A DNA stretch of 64,000 nucleotides, taken from assembly GCA_910587475.1 (NCBI GenBank), contig CAJUMR010000003.1, positions 1 to 64,000 of the forward strand, written 5' to 3'. Numbering within the stretch: the stretch's first letter is position 1; the number at the start of each line of letters is the position of its first letter. Under the pieces are notes generated by a model, which saw nothing but the letters and a program-made list of their open reading frames with translations, was not told the DNA's origin and did no database searches. The position numbers were made by a program, and so were the translations under genes. The DNA comes from an uncultured Muribaculaceae bacterium. Lineage in GTDB: Bacteria; Bacteroidota; Bacteroidia; Bacteroidales; Muribaculaceae. Below, in pieces: positions 63,606 through 64,000 of the stretch.

Positions 63606-64000
63606 TTTATTTCGATTGGAATGTAGGGTATCGGGGTGTCTTCACATTCGGAGGCATCACGCACTTTTCCGTCCTTGCCAGTAATGTACAAGCGGCCTTT
63701 GCCCATGCCTAATGCTGATAATTGAAATGCTAACGGAGTATTGAAACAACGGGCAATGGTTTTGTCGGCTTCATCTTCCGAGCACTTTTTTTCATCGGCA
63801 TATTGATATGAGCATATCGGTTTGGCCGATTTCTCGAGCGCAGTTGCTTGCCAATTGAACTGTTTGCTGTCGTCATTGATCTGCAAGATGAGGCCCGGCA
63901 ATCCACCGAACTTGTAGGGCCCGTAAGGCAGTGGTATTTCGGTAGAGAACCAAGCTGAATACTTTCTGCCTGCGAATTGGGTTATAGCCAACTGACATTC
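63602..64000 (-). CDS. GLPGLI family protein, N-terminal part outside the window
   Basis: The C-terminal 132 residues of a GLPGLI protein. The name-giving motif is present in PYKFGGLPGLILQINDDS, preceded by AGRKYSAWFSTEIPLPYGPY. The frame stays open to the window end; an internal TTG at 63991 is not the real start, since the preceding codons (Glu-Cys-Gln) fit the family. The function is unknown. It is exported in known members. Coupled by a four-base overlap to the BF3164-like gene. Confidence 0.88.
   Translation of the reverse strand, partial: ECQLAITQFAGRKYSAWFSTEIPLPYGPYKFGGLPGLILQINDDSKQFNWQATALEKSAKPICSYQYADEKKCSEDEADKTIARCFNTPLAFQLSALGMGKGRLYITGKDGKVRDASECEDTPIPYIPIEIK

Overview
The window reads as a chromosomal segment of a gut-type member of the Bacteroidales, most likely from the Muribaculaceae or a close relative. 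This rests on protein-family content and promoter style, not on a database match. Visible markers are a SusC/SusD pair with a DUF1735-type surface lipoprotein, a DUF6377 membrane regulator, a type IX secretion (T9SS) plug protein and a T9SS-like C-terminal tail, GLPGLI and BF3164-like proteins, many lipoprotein signals, and repeated Bacteroidota-type promoters (TTG, about 20 bases, then TAnnTTTG). I see no insertion sequence, prophage, CRISPR array or rRNA gene.

Layout. 1-4.2 kb (minus): an M3 metallopeptidase lipoprotein and a secreted protein with a T9SS-like tail, each with its own promoter. 4.3-12.8 kb (plus): a tight operon of TonB-dependent receptor, DUF4876-like lipoprotein, outer-membrane barrel and M16 protease. 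12.8-15.2 kb (minus): ybaK, aroC and a radical SAM gene joined by two 4-base overlaps. 15.3-16.7 kb (plus): a ClC channel. 16.7-20.8 kb (minus): an ung-led operon with a T9SS plug, DUF3109, a HipA-like kinase, DUF3037 and YraN. A tRNA-Arg(CCG) with its own promoter and a strong terminator follows. Next comes a promoter whose transcript begins with about 170 bases of structured RNA, ahead of an N-acetylhexosamine-kinase-like gene and a GH109-like glycosidase. A DUF6377 regulator precedes the glycan-utilisation locus.

The glycan locus (25.6-40.1 kb, plus) falls into three apparent transcripts. SusC-SusD-surface lipoprotein lies behind a leader containing a 23-codon ORF and an intrinsic terminator. 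GH27-GH97-GH3 has its own promoter. An alpha/beta-hydrolase esterase and an SGNH hydrolase with a Cys/His-rich tail form the third. 40.2-42.0 kb holds an ECF sigma factor, a probable membrane anti-sigma protein and a DUF5024-like secreted protein.

42.1-52.4 kb (minus) carries dxr-rseP-rlmI-DPP III (M49), a porin-like barrel and a second M16 protease. 52.7-55.9 kb (plus) carries lysC, an ABC-F ATPase with one degenerate ATP site, and a Dabb protein. 56.0-60.3 kb (minus) carries a TrkA/TrkH potassium system, a DUF4923-like protein and class II aldolase. 60.5-64 kb (minus) carries two TonB-C-terminal-domain proteins, a radical SAM protein overlapping one of them, a BF3164-like propeller and a GLPGLI protein cut by the window edge.

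The least explained signals are the susC leader, the structured RNA ahead of the amino-sugar genes, and the radical SAM/Cys-motif/TonB gene set at the right end.
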